Part shown: piece after piece, positions 1 through 8,661 of the stretch
How positions within the stretch are numbered: position 1 is the stretch's first letter
Layout: each line of letters starts with the position of its first letter
Assembly (NCBI RefSeq): GCF_014196225.1
Contig: NZ_JACIDI010000004.1
Span: 1-64,000 of the forward strand
Direction: 5' to 3'
DNA: 64,000 bases
From: Bacteroides pyogenes
GTDB taxonomy: Bacteria > Bacteroidota > Bacteroidia > Bacteroidales > Bacteroidaceae
The notes under the pieces: model-generated
What the model was told of the DNA's origin: nothing
Seen by the model: the letters and a program-made list of their open reading frames with translations, nothing else
The model's database searches: none
Made by a program: the position numbers and the translations under genes

Positions 1-11
1 CATTTGTAAAG

Positions 12-59
12 AACAATCGCTATCAAAGAGCTAAAAACTCAATGATAGCGATTGTTTTA
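12..59. terminator. Hairpin terminator at window start
   Basis: A perfect 14-bp stem (AACAATCGCTATCA at 12-25 pairs with 43-56) has a 17-nt loop and is followed by TTTTATTT on the plus strand. It would end a plus-strand gene lying left of the window. It could also stop minus-strand transcription leaving the FKBP gene that ends at 163. Confidence 0.75.
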
Positions 60-162
60 TTTGATTAGAAAGGGTGGTAGTTATCAATATGAAAGGGAAC
101 TTCTCCCAATTCCATGTTTTGACACGGCCCCTTCGTTTCGTTCTTATCTGGAACCGTTTTTA

Positions 163-1035
163 TTATTTCTCTTTTTCGATTCCCAGCAGTTCCACTTCGA
201 ACACAAGCGTAGAGAACGGTTTGATTTGTCCCGACTCTCTCGATCCGTAAGCCAGATTCTGCGGGATGTAAAGTTCCCATTTAGAACCTACGGGCATCAT
301 CGTCAGGGCTTCCGTCCATCCTTTGATTACCTGGTTGGCGCGGAACGTAGAAGGTTCGTTGCGTTTGTAAGAGCTGTCGAACTCTGTTCCGTCGATCAGC
401 GTACCTTTATAATGTACCTTTACCTTGCAAGTGTCTGCGGGAACTTCACCCTTACCTTCGGTGATTACTTTGTATTGCAATCCGCTCGGGGTTGTCTGCA
501 CGCCTTCTTTGGCTTTGTTCTCTTCGAGGAATTTCTCGCCGGCGGCTTTGTTGTCGGCATATTTCTCTTCCATCGCTTTTTCTTTGATGGCGTCCATTGC
601 CGTGCGGGTGTATTCTTGTGCGGCTTCCATGGTCATTACGTTGGTTTTCTCCAACGTTCCGGCAATGAAACCTGCGATGAAGTTCTCTTTGCTGATGGTC
701 TTGGTAGAATCTCCGGCAAACAGCTCCTGATTGATGCCCTTCATCATCTGGTTGCTGATTTGCTGCCCGATTTGCAGACCTGCCATATAAGCCACGTCTT
801 TTTTGCTGGTTTTAGAAGCTCCTTCGTTCAAGCCTTTGATGAAATCTGCCATGTAAGCAGTGTCTACATCCAACCGGCCGACCAAATAGCCTTTCAGGCC
901 CTGTGTCTGCGACATACCGATAGAGTAAGACAATGAGTCGATGTCTGTTTTCAGGTTTGCTTTCGGAGATTGAGCCGTACAGGAAGCGAGTCCCGCTGCG
1001 GCTGCGATTGCCATAAAAATGCTGGTTTTTTTCAT
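163..1035 (-). CDS. FKBP-type peptidyl-prolyl isomerase, lipoprotein
   Basis: A 290-residue prolyl cis-trans isomerase of the Mip/FkpA type, predicted to act on protein folding in the envelope. The N-terminus is a lipoprotein signal with lipobox LASC (Cys at about residue 19). Residues of about 25-175 form the helical FKBP_N dimerisation region. The FKBP_C catalytic domain starts near residue 185; visible family motifs are VHYKGTLIDGTEFDSS, VIKGW.EAL..M and a LAYGS loop followed by STLVFEVELL. The gene lies 24 bp downstream of a second FKBP gene on the same strand, so the two are probably one operon with this one second. The envelope location is inferred from the lipobox. The family call is firm; the substrate is unknown. 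Confidence 0.93.
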   Translation of the reverse strand: MKKTSIFMAIAAAAGLASCTAQSPKANLKTDIDSLSYSIGMSQTQGLKGYLVGRLDVDTAYMADFIKGLNEGASKTSKKDVAYMAGLQIGQQISNQMMKGINQELFAGDSTKTISKENFIAGFIAGTLEKTNVMTMEAAQEYTRTAMDAIKEKAMEEKYADNKAAGEKFLEENKAKEGVQTTPSGLQYKVITEGKGEVPADTCKVKVHYKGTLIDGTEFDSSYKRNEPSTFRANQVIKGWTEALTMMPVGSKWELYIPQNLAYGSRESGQIKPFSTLVFEVELLGIEKEK

Positions 1036-1059
1036 GTTGCTTAGAATTTTTGTTTTATA

Positions 1060-1644
1060 TTATAATACTTCTATTAGTTCGACTTCAAATATCAGGGTAC
1101 TGTGCGGGGGGATCATTTCTCCGGCTCCCTGCGCTCCGTAAGCCAGATCGGAAGGGATGTAAAGTTTCCATTTCGAACCTTCGGGCATCAGTTGGAGGGC
1201 TTCCACCCATCCCGGAATCACTTGGTTTACCCCGAACACGGCGGGTTGTCCGCGCTTCACCGAGCTGTCGAACAGTGTGCCGTCTATCAGCGTTCCTTCG
1301 TAGTGGCATTTTACCTTGTCGGTAGCCTTTGCCTTTTTTCCTTTGCCTTCGGTGACTACTTCGTACTGCAATCCGCTGGGCAGGGTCACGATGCCGGCCC
1401 TCTTCTTGTTCTCTTCCAGAAAAGCCTTTCCTTGTTCGATGTTGGCGGCGTTCACCTTCGTTTCCAATTCTTCGAAGTATTTGTTTACTATTTCGCGGGC
1501 CTCCTGATGGCTGATTGCTGTCGGGTTGTGCTCCAATACGTCTTTTATCGCCTGTGCAAAGTCGTCTACCTCGATGCCCTTGGCTCCCATGCTCAATAAG
1601 TTCTGCCCGATACCGAGCCCGATTGCATAACTGAATTTATCCAT
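1060..1644 (-). CDS. FKBP-type peptidyl-prolyl isomerase, no signal peptide
   Basis: A 194-residue FKBP with the same two-part design as its neighbour. A short helical FKBP_N region (about 1-85, beginning MDKFSYAIGLGIGQNL) is followed by FKBP_C (about 90-194) with VKCHYEGTLIDGTLFDSS, VIPGWVEALQLMPEGSKWKL and STLIFEVELIEVL. No signal peptide or lipobox is seen, so it is probably cytoplasmic, like FklB-type enzymes. It is the first gene of the FKBP pair. Its C-terminal domain closely resembles that of the downstream gene, which fits an old tandem duplication with later addition of an export signal. The ATG at 1644 begins the conserved N-terminal helix. Confidence 0.92.
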   Translation of the reverse strand: MDKFSYAIGLGIGQNLLSMGAKGIEVDDFAQAIKDVLEHNPTAISHQEAREIVNKYFEELETKVNAANIEQGKAFLEENKKRAGIVTLPSGLQYEVVTEGKGKKAKATDKVKCHYEGTLIDGTLFDSSVKRGQPAVFGVNQVIPGWVEALQLMPEGSKWKLYIPSDLAYGAQGAGEMIPPHSTLIFEVELIEVL

Positions 1645-1719
1645 TTTCTGTTGTTGTTGTAGATTGAAGTTTTCGCCTTCATGGTTTTAACTTTCAATCG
1701 GTTGCAAATTTACGAACGA

Positions 1720-1727
1720 CAAAAGTA
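1720..1727 (-). promoter_or_regulatory. Candidate -7 box upstream of the FKBP pair
   Basis: Read on the minus strand the sequence is TACTTTTG, a match to the Bacteroides -7 consensus TAnnTTTG, 75 bp upstream of the FKBP start at 1644. A second match (TAAATTTG) lies at 1705-1712. No good -33 TTTG is visible for either, so the choice is uncertain. Confidence 0.4.
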
Positions 1728-1861
1728 CATGTTTTATTTGAATGATTCGGCATTTGGTCTTTAAAATTTCTTATATCGCCGAAAGTTCGTGGGTTTTCGT
1801 TCGCTATTTCGCCCCGAAAGGAGAAAAGAGCCCCCCCCTTGAATGGAAACCGCATTAGCCG

Positions 1862-2096
1862 CAGGCGGGCCCGCTTGCAAATAAGACGGAATAAAAGTTG
1901 GTTCCCTTCGCATTTGCGTCTTGCGTGCGCTGTCGCCCGCTTGCAAATCAAGACGGAATAAAACATACTACGATATACTTCGCAACAATGAATAGCTGTC
2001 GCCCGCTTGCAAATCAAGACGGAATAAAACCCACTCCGTCGAGTTGCTGCTTGATGTTCCGCTGTCGCCCGCTTGCAAATCGAGACGGAATAAAAC
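1862..2096. CRISPR. Orphan CRISPR array, 4 repeats of 36 bp
   Basis: Repeats lie at about 1862-1897 (degenerate), 1929-1964, 1995-2030 and 2061-2096. Copies 2 and 3 are identical over 36 bp. Copy 4 has one substitution. Copy 1 has a 1-bp deletion and a diverged 5' part. On the plus strand the repeat starts GCTGTCGCCCGCTTGCAAAT and ends GACGGAATAAAAC. The three spacers are 31, 30 and 30 bp and unrelated to each other. The decayed copy at the low end suggests that end is leader-distal, so transcription would be on the minus strand, with repeats beginning GTTTTATTCC. A 36/30 layout is common for type II and type VI-B arrays, but the repeat alone does not decide the type. No cas gene is in the window. 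Confidence 0.8.
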
Positions 2097-2163
2097 TCCG
2101 CCGTGTATGCCCAATCATACTAAGCTGCTATGCACAGGTTGCTGTATGTATAGCGCCCGTCGA

Positions 2164-2247
2164 GTTTCCCACTGGGGAAACAAAAGTTTCCCGCTTGGGA
2201 AAATAAAGTTTCCCCAATGGGAAACTTTTGTTTCACTAATGGGAAAC
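2164..2247. repeat. Palindrome array, GTTTCCC..GGGAAAC type, 22-bp period
   Basis: Four palindromic units, of the form GTTTCCC-n-GGGAAAC, start at 2164, 2186, 2208 and 2230. The spacing is exactly 22 bp each time. Unit 4 has lost part of its left arm. The period is not a multiple of 3, so this is not a coding repeat. It lies between the CRISPR array and the sirtuin gene. Confidence 0.85.
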
Positions 2248-2284
2248 TTTTGAAACACAGAATGGGGAGTTTGGGAATATTGAA

Positions 2285-2410
2285 GAGCGTTCCTGCGGAA
2301 CTCTATGAGTATTCCTGTGGAAACGAGGTGAAGACGGTATTGATTTCCGTTGTGAACTGGCGGAACCCCACGAGCGTTCCTGCGGAAGCCACGAGCATTT
2401 CTGTGGAAAC
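2285..2410. repeat. Palindrome array, TTCCTGCGGAA type, about 22-bp period
   Basis: Units of the form GAG-N2-TTCCTGYGGAA start at 2285, 2307, 2372 and 2393, with degenerate material between the second and third. Neighbouring units are 21-22 bp apart and the gap of 65 bp is about three periods. The core TTCC-n-GGAA is palindromic. The sequence is unrelated to the array just upstream, but the architecture is the same. Confidence 0.7.
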
Positions 2411-2460
2411 CGAAGAGGGATTGCTGAAACATTGAAAGAGGACTTTGGGAATATTGAATA

Positions 2461-2660
2461 GCAGCTGTTGGAACTTCGGATAGCTACTGTTGGTTAAGGA
2501 AGCGAACGTTCTCGGACAAAAGCTGTTCAATGACGGATATATTGGTAGCAACCGGATGATGTTGAAAAGGGTATAGGCAGTGTAGATGGATTCGATGACG
2601 AATGTATCGGTAGCAGCAGTTGGAACTTCGGATAGCAGCTGTTTGTTAAGCAGGCGAACG
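2461..2660. repeat. 47-bp imperfect direct repeat pair
   Basis: Segments at 2461-2508 and 2613-2660 share most positions, including the block GTTGGAACTTCGGATAGC, and are 152 bp apart. They lie in the noncoding stretch leading to the sirtuin gene. I see no gene or RNA fold that explains them. Confidence 0.65.
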
Positions 2661-2848
2661 GCCGTTGCGGCGGAAACGGATAAGGCGCAAAGTGTTTCTT
2701 TTTTCCGCCTTTTCTGCGTATATTTGTATGGTTTCGCGCCCGTGCTCCGACAAAGGCGGTGAGCGTTCGGCAGGTCAGCCTGCCGTGAAGGCGCGCGGAG
2801 CTTCGCGTGTAGAATGAATGTCGCAATAAATATGCAGGAGGATTGTTT

Positions 2849-3547
2849 ATGAAAAATCTGGTTGTTTTGTCGGGCGCGGGGATGAGCGCCGAAAGCGGAA
2901 TAAGTACGTTTCGCGATGCGGGCGGATTGTGGGACCGTTATCCGGTGGAGCAGGTGGCGACGCCTGAGGGGTATGCCCGCGATCCGGCATTGGTGACTCG
3001 TTTTTACAACGAACGCCGGAAGCAGTTGCTCGAGGTGAAGCCGAACCGGGGGCATGAGCTGGTGGCGGAATTGGAGAAGGACTTCCGTGTGACGGTGGTG
3101 ACGCAGAACGTGGATAATCTTCACGAAAAGGCGGGAAGCTCTCACGTCATTCATCTGCACGGCGAGCTGACGAAGGTGTGTTCGAGCCGCGACCCGTATA
3201 ATCCGCGTTACGTGAAGGAGCTGAAGCCTGAGGAGTATGAAGTGAAGATTGGCGACCTTGCGGGCGACGGAACGCAACTGCGACCGTTTATCGTGTGGTT
3301 CGGCGAGGCCGTGCCCGAAATAGAGACCGCCATTCGCTATGTGGAGAAAGCCGACGTGTTCGTCATCATCGGCACGTCGCTCAATGTGTATCCCGCCGCC
3401 GGTCTGCTGCATTATGTCCCGCATGAAGCGGAAGTTTATCTCATCGACCCTAAGCCGGTGGATACGCATTCGTCGAGAAGGGTGCACGTGATAGCCAAAG
3501 GAGCTTCGGAAGGTATGGCGGAACTGAGGTCGATCCTGTTGCCATAG
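2849..3547 (+). CDS. cobB: NAD-dependent protein deacylase (sirtuin, CobB/SIRT5 class)
   Basis: A 232-residue Sir2-family enzyme that removes acyl groups from lysine using NAD+. It shows GAGMSAESGISTFRDAGGLW (9-28), TQNVDNLHEKAG (85-96) and the catalytic His in HLHGEL (H104). The motif Y53-x-x-R56 (FYNERR) matches the acidic-acyl pocket of CobB and SIRT5 (Tyr-x-x-Arg), so desuccinylase or demalonylase activity is likely. The four zinc cysteines of classical sirtuins are absent; only one Cys lies in that region. The ATG at 2849 is preferred over an in-frame TTG at 2843 because a strong AGGAGG at 2836-2841 is correctly spaced for the ATG. The gene stands alone and converges with the glycan cluster. 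Confidence 0.92.
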   Translation: MKNLVVLSGAGMSAESGISTFRDAGGLWDRYPVEQVATPEGYARDPALVTRFYNERRKQLLEVKPNRGHELVAELEKDFRVTVVTQNVDNLHEKAGSSHVIHLHGELTKVCSSRDPYNPRYVKELKPEEYEVKIGDLAGDGTQLRPFIVWFGEAVPEIETAIRYVEKADVFVIIGTSLNVYPAAGLLHYVPHEAEVYLIDPKPVDTHSSRRVHVIAKGASEGMAELRSILLP

Positions 3548-3651
3548 AAGGAACACTGCGGTTGGGGAACTTGATGGGCGACGCGATGCCTTTGATGTCT
3601 CCTAAACCGGGCATTCGGAAAAGCAGATGAGCTTTCGTCGCCGAGCTTGCG

Positions 3652-4407
3652 CTACTTCCTTTTGACGATTACCCGCAACACGAACCATGCGTGATGCGCC
3701 AGCGTGCTCGCCCATCCGTAATGTTTCACCATGATGTGGAAACGTTCTTTCAGCGAAGCGCGGCGGTTGCGGGTAGTCATTCCTTCGTCGAGGTAATCGA
3801 CTATGATGACGTGCGTATGATGCAGCAGTCGGGCTTTCTTCATGATGCGGATGCACCAGTCTACATCGGCAGAGAAGCGATACTTCAGATCGTACGACTC
3901 CGCCAGCGCGCGTTTCGGGAAAAAGGACTGATGGCAAACCACCATTCCTTGCTTGAAACTTCTCCATGTAAGCCGTTCGGGAGCCGACAGACGGCGCATG
4001 TGCAGGAAATTCCGGTTCGCGTCTACAATGGCGGTTTCTCCATATAACACATCGGGCAACGCTCCGTCGGGCAGGCTGTCCGCCATCTCTTGCAGCGTAT
4101 GCTCCGAGTGAAAGCAGTCGCCCGCGTTCAGGAAACAGAGATAATCTCCGTGCGCAAGGGCGATTCCTTTGTTCATTGCGTCATACAGGCCTTTGTCCGG
4201 TTCGCTTACCACGGTCTGTATCCGCTCCCGGTATTTCTCTATCAAGGCGAGGGTATTGTCTTTCGAAGCCCCGTCTACGATGATGTACTCCACGTGCGGA
4301 TACGTCTGCGACATTACGCTCCGTATGGTCGGTTCCAGCACCTGTCCGGCATTGTAGGTCACCGTGATGATGGAGAATATGGGGGCTTTAGTCCGGTTGT
4401 CACTCAT
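3652..4407 (-). CDS. Glycosyltransferase family 2
   Basis: A 251-residue GT-A fold transferase. The N-terminus is typical of GT2: SIITVTYNAGQVLEPTI, then IIVDGASKDNT (the nucleotide-sugar Asp) and DKGLYDAMNKGI with FLNAGD as the metal-binding site. It resembles WcaA/WcaE-like enzymes of surface-polysaccharide assembly. It is the last gene of the minus-strand glycan cluster, and its start overlaps the end of the preceding glycosyltransferase gene by 8 bp, indicating translational coupling. Donor and acceptor sugars cannot be read from the sequence. Confidence 0.9.
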   Translation of the reverse strand: MSDNRTKAPIFSIITVTYNAGQVLEPTIRSVMSQTYPHVEYIIVDGASKDNTLALIEKYRERIQTVVSEPDKGLYDAMNKGIALAHGDYLCFLNAGDCFHSEHTLQEMADSLPDGALPDVLYGETAIVDANRNFLHMRRLSAPERLTWRSFKQGMVVCHQSFFPKRALAESYDLKYRFSADVDWCIRIMKKARLLHHTHVIIVDYLDEGMTTRNRRASLKERFHIMVKHYGWASTLAHHAWFVLRVIVKRK

Positions 4408-5665
4408 GTTGTCCCGTTATTTGGTTGTATATGTTGATGTACTTTTTGGCTATCGCGCTTTCCGAATAGTTGCCCATTGCCTTCCGGCACGCCTGTGCGG
4501 AGAGTTCGGCGTAGTCCTTCTCCGTCAATACCCAGTGAATGCCGTTGGCGAAGTCCTCCGCCGATTTGTATTGCGCCACGTATCCGTTGTGCAGGTGGTC
4601 TATCATCTCGGGGATGCCTCCCGTGTTGAATCCTACGCAGGGCACGCCGCACGCCATGGCTTCCATAATCATGTTAGGCAGGTTTTCTTCGAGCGAAGGA
4701 GTCACGAAGAGGTCGACGGCATTGTAAATATCCGCCAGCTCGTGTTCGTTTTTCACATACGGCAATGCGTGTACACGGAAAGGGAGCAGGTCTTGAAGTT
4801 CTTCCGACCGGTTGCCGAATGCAACGACATTCAGCGACTCCTTCCATTCGGGATGCTGTTCGGCCAGCAGCTTGCACGATTCGATCAGATAGTCTATCCC
4901 TTTTCGTTTGTCGGTAATCTTTACGGAACCGAAAAGGAGCAGTTTCCCTTCTGAAGGAAGGTTGCATCTGCGGCGGGCTTCTTTCTTATCGTGCGGCTTG
5001 AACAAATTCGTATTGATGGCGTTCGGAATGCTGACAATGCGATGACCTGCGAGCAGTGCGCTCGCTTTTGCTTTCTCTTCGAGCCAACGGCTGCATGCGA
5101 CGAATGTGACGGGAGCCGCTTCGTACAGCTTTTTCTTTTTCCGGAATATGCGTGTCGACAAGTCTTTCCTGCTTCCTCCTCCATACAGGAAAGGGCAGTG
5201 CCGGCATTCTTCTTCATAACGGGTGCATTCGCGGGCATGGTGGCAGATTCCCGTGCAGGGCCACATGTCGTGCATCGTCCACACTACCGCCTTTCCCGTT
5301 TCCAATATGCTGCGAATATCGGTCAGCGCAAGCATCCCTTGATTGATCCAGTGCAGATGAATGATGTCGGCTTGCTGAAACTCCGGCAGCGAAGTGATGT
5401 CCGTACCCGTATTGGCGATGCTCACCGCAAAAAGGTTGTTTCGCCGGAAGCGGTTGGCTTTCCAGATCACGACACGTTCCCACACAAACCGCCATACTTG
5501 CAACCAATTGCGGTTAATCTCCACCACACTGGGGCGGTCGGTCTGCTTGTCGCGTACCAGCATTTTGGCTTTTACGCCGTTGTTCTTCAGCGCTTCCAGC
5601 AGACGACCGGCAGCTACCGCCGCGCCGCCTGTCCGTTCGGACGTATTGATGATGAGTACCCTCAT
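4400..5665 (-). CDS. Glycosyltransferase, GT-B fold (GT4-like)
   Basis: A retaining-type GT-B transferase of 421 residues, starting MRVLIINTSERTGGAAVAAG, a Rossmann-type N-terminus with glycine loop. The acceptor half contains HLHWINQGMLAL and MHDMWPCTGICHHA with several cysteines (a CxxH/CxxC patch, CTRYEEECRHCPF). The C-terminal donor-binding domain has the GT4 signature ATPSLEENLPN-like PSLEENLPNMIMEAMACG and ends in helices. The ATG at 5665 is chosen because the frame further upstream runs through the end of the neighbouring gene and lacks family similarity. The 3' end overlaps the next glycosyltransferase by 8 bp; 56 bp separate it from the gene upstream. Confidence 0.9.
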   Translation of the reverse strand: MRVLIINTSERTGGAAVAAGRLLEALKNNGVKAKMLVRDKQTDRPSVVEINRNWLQVWRFVWERVVIWKANRFRRNNLFAVSIANTGTDITSLPEFQQADIIHLHWINQGMLALTDIRSILETGKAVVWTMHDMWPCTGICHHARECTRYEEECRHCPFLYGGGSRKDLSTRIFRKKKKLYEAAPVTFVACSRWLEEKAKASALLAGHRIVSIPNAINTNLFKPHDKKEARRRCNLPSEGKLLLFGSVKITDKRKGIDYLIESCKLLAEQHPEWKESLNVVAFGNRSEELQDLLPFRVHALPYVKNEHELADIYNAVDLFVTPSLEENLPNMIMEAMACGVPCVGFNTGGIPEMIDHLHNGYVAQYKSAEDFANGIHWVLTEKDYAELSAQACRKAMGNYSESAIAKKYINIYNQITGQHE

Positions 5666-5721
5666 AATGTTCGGAAGAAAGTTTAGGCAAAAGTACTCTT
5701 TTTTATGCTTAATCGAGAGTT

Positions 5722-6636
5722 TTACGCCCCGAAATCTCCTTTCAGCGTTCGTTTTATCCTTCTGATGGCTTTGGGCAGGAACGAATTGGTGCGGTGGTAG
5801 TAGCGGGCGAATACCCTCCGGGCTTCCTTGTTCTCTTCCACCGGAAGCAGTTTCTCTACCGGCAAAGGCTGCATCCAAAGGTCGGAGTCGTATAGTCCTT
5901 CACTTCCGCAGTGCGTTCCGCTGCCGTCGAACCCGATGTTCCGTACGAGAGAGCGACCGGTATTGAGCGATAGCACGTCGGCGAGAAACAGGCTGGCGTT
6001 CCAGCGGATGGCCCATGAATTGTTTTTTCCTTCTATCTGCCTGCGCAACATGCGTGTAAATCCGTACGTACCGTCGAAGTCGAACGTGCGGGTGAGCTTC
6101 CGCTCTTCCAGTTGGCGCAGCAGTTCTTTCCCGTCGGGGTTGAAGAGCCGCCACGCCCTTTCCCAAGTTCCCCATCCCCAGCTTCCCGTCCATTTGATAT
6201 AAAAGGTATCGGGCAGCGAAGGTTCTTTGGTGAAATCGCAGGCTTGTATGTGTCCCACGCGCGGTTCGTCCCGATAGGTTTCCAGCGCGTCGTTCATGAA
6301 TTGCAGGAAGTAAGGCGCCACGATTAAATCGTCTTCCAGCACGATGACACGTCCGAAGCGTTTCACCTGTGTCGTCACCCCGTCTATCACGTTCTTTGCC
6401 AAGCCCCAATTCTCTGTCCGTTCGATGATAGTGACCGACGCGAATCCGTCGATGCTGCGAATGAACTGACGGGTGGCTTCCACCGCTTCGCGGTTTTCCG
6501 GTGAGCGTGCGGCGTCGGAGTAGACGAACAGCATGCTTTGTGCCGCCGGAGCGTTTGCTTTCAGCGCGGCAATGCAACGGCGCGTATGTTCGGGGCGGTT
6601 GTAGACAAACAGAAGGATGGGAGATAGAGTCGTCAT
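5722..6636 (-). CDS. Glycosyltransferase, GNT-I/GT-A like
   Basis: A 304-residue protein with a GT-A type start (SPILLFVYNRPEHTRRCIAAL), a middle segment NWGLAKNVIDGV and a clear metal/nucleotide motif VLEDDLIVAPYFLQFM (EDD). This pattern recalls the GNT-I-like transferases seen in bacterial O-antigen and glycoprotein loci. WGWGTWERAWRLF follows, often conserved in this group. Its start overlaps the upstream gene by 4 bp (ATGA, 6633-6636), so the genes are translationally coupled. The sugar specificity is unknown. Confidence 0.85.
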   Translation of the reverse strand: MTTLSPILLFVYNRPEHTRRCIAALKANAPAAQSMLFVYSDAARSPENREAVEATRQFIRSIDGFASVTIIERTENWGLAKNVIDGVTTQVKRFGRVIVLEDDLIVAPYFLQFMNDALETYRDEPRVGHIQACDFTKEPSLPDTFYIKWTGSWGWGTWERAWRLFNPDGKELLRQLEERKLTRTFDFDGTYGFTRMLRRQIEGKNNSWAIRWNASLFLADVLSLNTGRSLVRNIGFDGSGTHCGSEGLYDSDLWMQPLPVEKLLPVEENKEARRVFARYYHRTNSFLPKAIRRIKRTLKGDFGA

Positions 6637-7607
6637 CGGTTTTTATATTTCGGGTTCGACAAGGTGGATTCTTCGTTTTTGCCTTCATCGGAGCAGGACG
6701 ACGGAAGTTCTGCCTGCCGTATGAAGTGAGGAGAGGGTTGACGCACGGCTTTCCGCACCTGCATGATTGCTCTGCTCCGGAGAAGCAGTTCACCGCTGAT
6801 GGAGAGAAAGACTCCGGCATTGGAGAACTCCCCTTTGGCGAGCGCTTCCGCCGCTTTTTTTATTCCTGCCAACACTCCGTATCCGAAGGCTTTCCCAAGA
6901 GAATGGTTGATGTTGGCATACTCCGAAAGCAGATATACTTGTTCGGAGCGGAGAAAGGCCTTGCGGGTGACTTCTCTGTATTCGCGGTCGTGGCAACCGC
7001 ATACGGTAGGCACGTAGCCTGTCCGGTAACCGTGGAAGCTGAGGCGGTTGATGTAGTCTTTGTCTTCGCCGTAATGATAAAACAGCGAAGAGAAACCGCC
7101 TACGGTGCGTAGCACATCGGCCGGAATCATCCAGAAAGCGGCATTGACGAAGGGGACGTCGGTTATTTTTTCTTCTTTGGGCAAATCTTCTAAGGAGAAA
7201 ATCCGGGCGTATTGGGCGAATCCCGGATCGGGTTTGTCGCCGTTGCCCGTCAGATGAACGGGAGAGAGTATGCCGTATGCCGGTTGACGGCGGAGCATCC
7301 GTGCCAGTGTCCCGATTGTCTTTTTATCTACCCAGGCGTCTTGATTCAGCAGAAAAACAGCGTCATACCCTTCTTCGAGAGCAATCTTCATGCCGATGTT
7401 GTTGGCTTTCCCGAACCCCAGATTCTTCGGGCTGCGTATGAGGCGCACCTCCGGATAGCGGGCGGCTATCAATTCCGGCGTGCGGTCGTGCGAAGCGTTG
7501 TCTATCACCACCACGTCGGCGGGGTGTTCGCTTTCGCGGATGCTTCCCAGACATCGGTCTATCCAGCGTTCGAAGTTGTACGATACGATGATTGCGAGTA
7601 TTCTCAT
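6633..7607 (-). CDS. Glycosyltransferase family 2, rhamnosyltransferase-like
   Basis: A 324-residue GT2 enzyme. The N-terminus MRILAIIVSYNFERWIDRCL, VVVIDNASHDRT, the loop SPKNLGFGKANNIG and the metal motif LLNQDAWV are typical of the subgroup annotated as rhamnosyl- or dTDP-sugar transferases. The C-terminal third (about 220-324) has helical and basic segments and ends in a polar tail. It lies 16 bp downstream of another putative transferase and overlaps the next gene by 4 bp. Confidence 0.9.
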   Translation of the reverse strand: MRILAIIVSYNFERWIDRCLGSIRESEHPADVVVIDNASHDRTPELIAARYPEVRLIRSPKNLGFGKANNIGMKIALEEGYDAVFLLNQDAWVDKKTIGTLARMLRRQPAYGILSPVHLTGNGDKPDPGFAQYARIFSLEDLPKEEKITDVPFVNAAFWMIPADVLRTVGGFSSLFYHYGEDKDYINRLSFHGYRTGYVPTVCGCHDREYREVTRKAFLRSEQVYLLSEYANINHSLGKAFGYGVLAGIKKAAEALAKGEFSNAGVFLSISGELLLRSRAIMQVRKAVRQPSPHFIRQAELPSSCSDEGKNEESTLSNPKYKNR

Positions 7608-7623
7608 TTTTCTTTTTTCGTTG

Positions 7624-8625
7624 TTAGAATCTTATTTTTTGCCACAGAGCGGTTTGCAGGTCTTTCAGCTTCTTGCGCGCGCTGATTCTCGGAATGCCGG
7701 TGTAGAAAGCGGCTTTTTTCCAAAAGGCTTTTTCGTCGGCAATGAGAGGTTGCTTGCGCAAGAGCCGGTAAAGATAATACAGCCCGCGCTTCTTCTCGTA
7801 AGGCAGATGCCATACGGCAAGCGATTCGTCACCCTCTTTCACATTGTTGAATCGGGGGGAAGTCCACATACGTTTGGTGTATCGGTTGGCAATGTCGTTG
7901 CGGATGTGGAGGCGCTCTGCCAATACGCTGAAGAACAAAGCCTCTTCATTCAGCTTCGGGCGTGCATCGGCAAAGAGTTGCAGGTTGTATTCCCAAAGCG
8001 GGCGGTAAGCTTCATTCACCGCTTTCACCTTGTCGCCGCGAAGAACGATGAACTCGCCGCCGTAATAGTACAGGGGAGTCGAGGGCTTCTCGCCGTAGCA
8101 GGCTTCGTAAAGCTCGTTCATCTCTTTCAGCGTGATGCCGTTTACCATCGTCCCGGCATCGGTTGTAAACTCGTACAGCGCGCTTCCGCAAGCGGAGGCT
8201 TCTTCAAACAAAGGCGTCAGGGAGGTGGTGCACAGACAGTCGGCATCGCATATCAGCAGGTTGTCGGCCGCCTGCATCCGCCCGCCCATATATTGCCATA
8301 TATCGTACAGGTAGAACTGGTTTCTCCATGCTTTGTACCATCCTTTTGGGGGGATGCACCGGTAAGGAAGGCGAACGATTTCGACATCGAGCCCGGCAAA
8401 CAGTTCGTCCAGATAATGAGGCAATTGCTCTACGTTGGTGAAGAACAGCAGCTTCGCGTCCGGGTTGTAATGTCTGAACGTGGTAAAGAACGGGACCTGT
8501 ATCTGCATGTAGATGGAATGCACCAGCTCCGAATCTCCGGTTTTTCCGGCTTGCGGATAGAAACTGGCTTCCTCTTTCGATTCTTTGTAAAACCAGGTGG
8601 CGATGTAGTTCTGAACGGTTGGCAT
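7624..8625 (-). CDS. Putative glycosyltransferase with DAD motif
   Basis: A 333-residue protein in the glycan cluster that I do not place in a named family. It has a GT-A-like layout: a strand followed by YNPDAKLLFFTNVE, then a hydrophobic strand ending in LLICDADCLCTT, which looks like a DxD metal site (D-A-D) of a sugar transferase. YYYGGEFIVLRG and LNEEALFFSVL further on recall transferases that share the core of GT8/GT32-like enzymes. There is no signal peptide or membrane segment. The 73-bp gap to the flippase upstream contains a hairpin (8662-8692). A transferase role is inferred from motif and context. Confidence 0.65.
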   Translation of the reverse strand: MPTVQNYIATWFYKESKEEASFYPQAGKTGDSELVHSIYMQIQVPFFTTFRHYNPDAKLLFFTNVEQLPHYLDELFAGLDVEIVRLPYRCIPPKGWYKAWRNQFYLYDIWQYMGGRMQAADNLLICDADCLCTTSLTPLFEEASACGSALYEFTTDAGTMVNGITLKEMNELYEACYGEKPSTPLYYYGGEFIVLRGDKVKAVNEAYRPLWEYNLQLFADARPKLNEEALFFSVLAERLHIRNDIANRYTKRMWTSPRFNNVKEGDESLAVWHLPYEKKRGLYYLYRLLRKQPLIADEKAFWKKAAFYTGIPRISARKKLKDLQTALWQKIRF

Positions 8626-8661
8626 GGCTTTTCCTTTCTTCTTTTACTGATTGATTGAATG

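Noticed and set aside
1694..2206. Small proteins across the CRISPR array with repeated CKRATA or CRPLANQDGIK
   Set aside because: They are translations of the 36-bp repeats; a 66-bp repeat-plus-spacer unit keeps the frame open by chance.
2303..3556. A 417-codon minus-strand frame across the sirtuin gene and the repeat region
   Set aside because: It is antisense to all sirtuin motifs and reads through palindrome arrays. No family similarity is seen.
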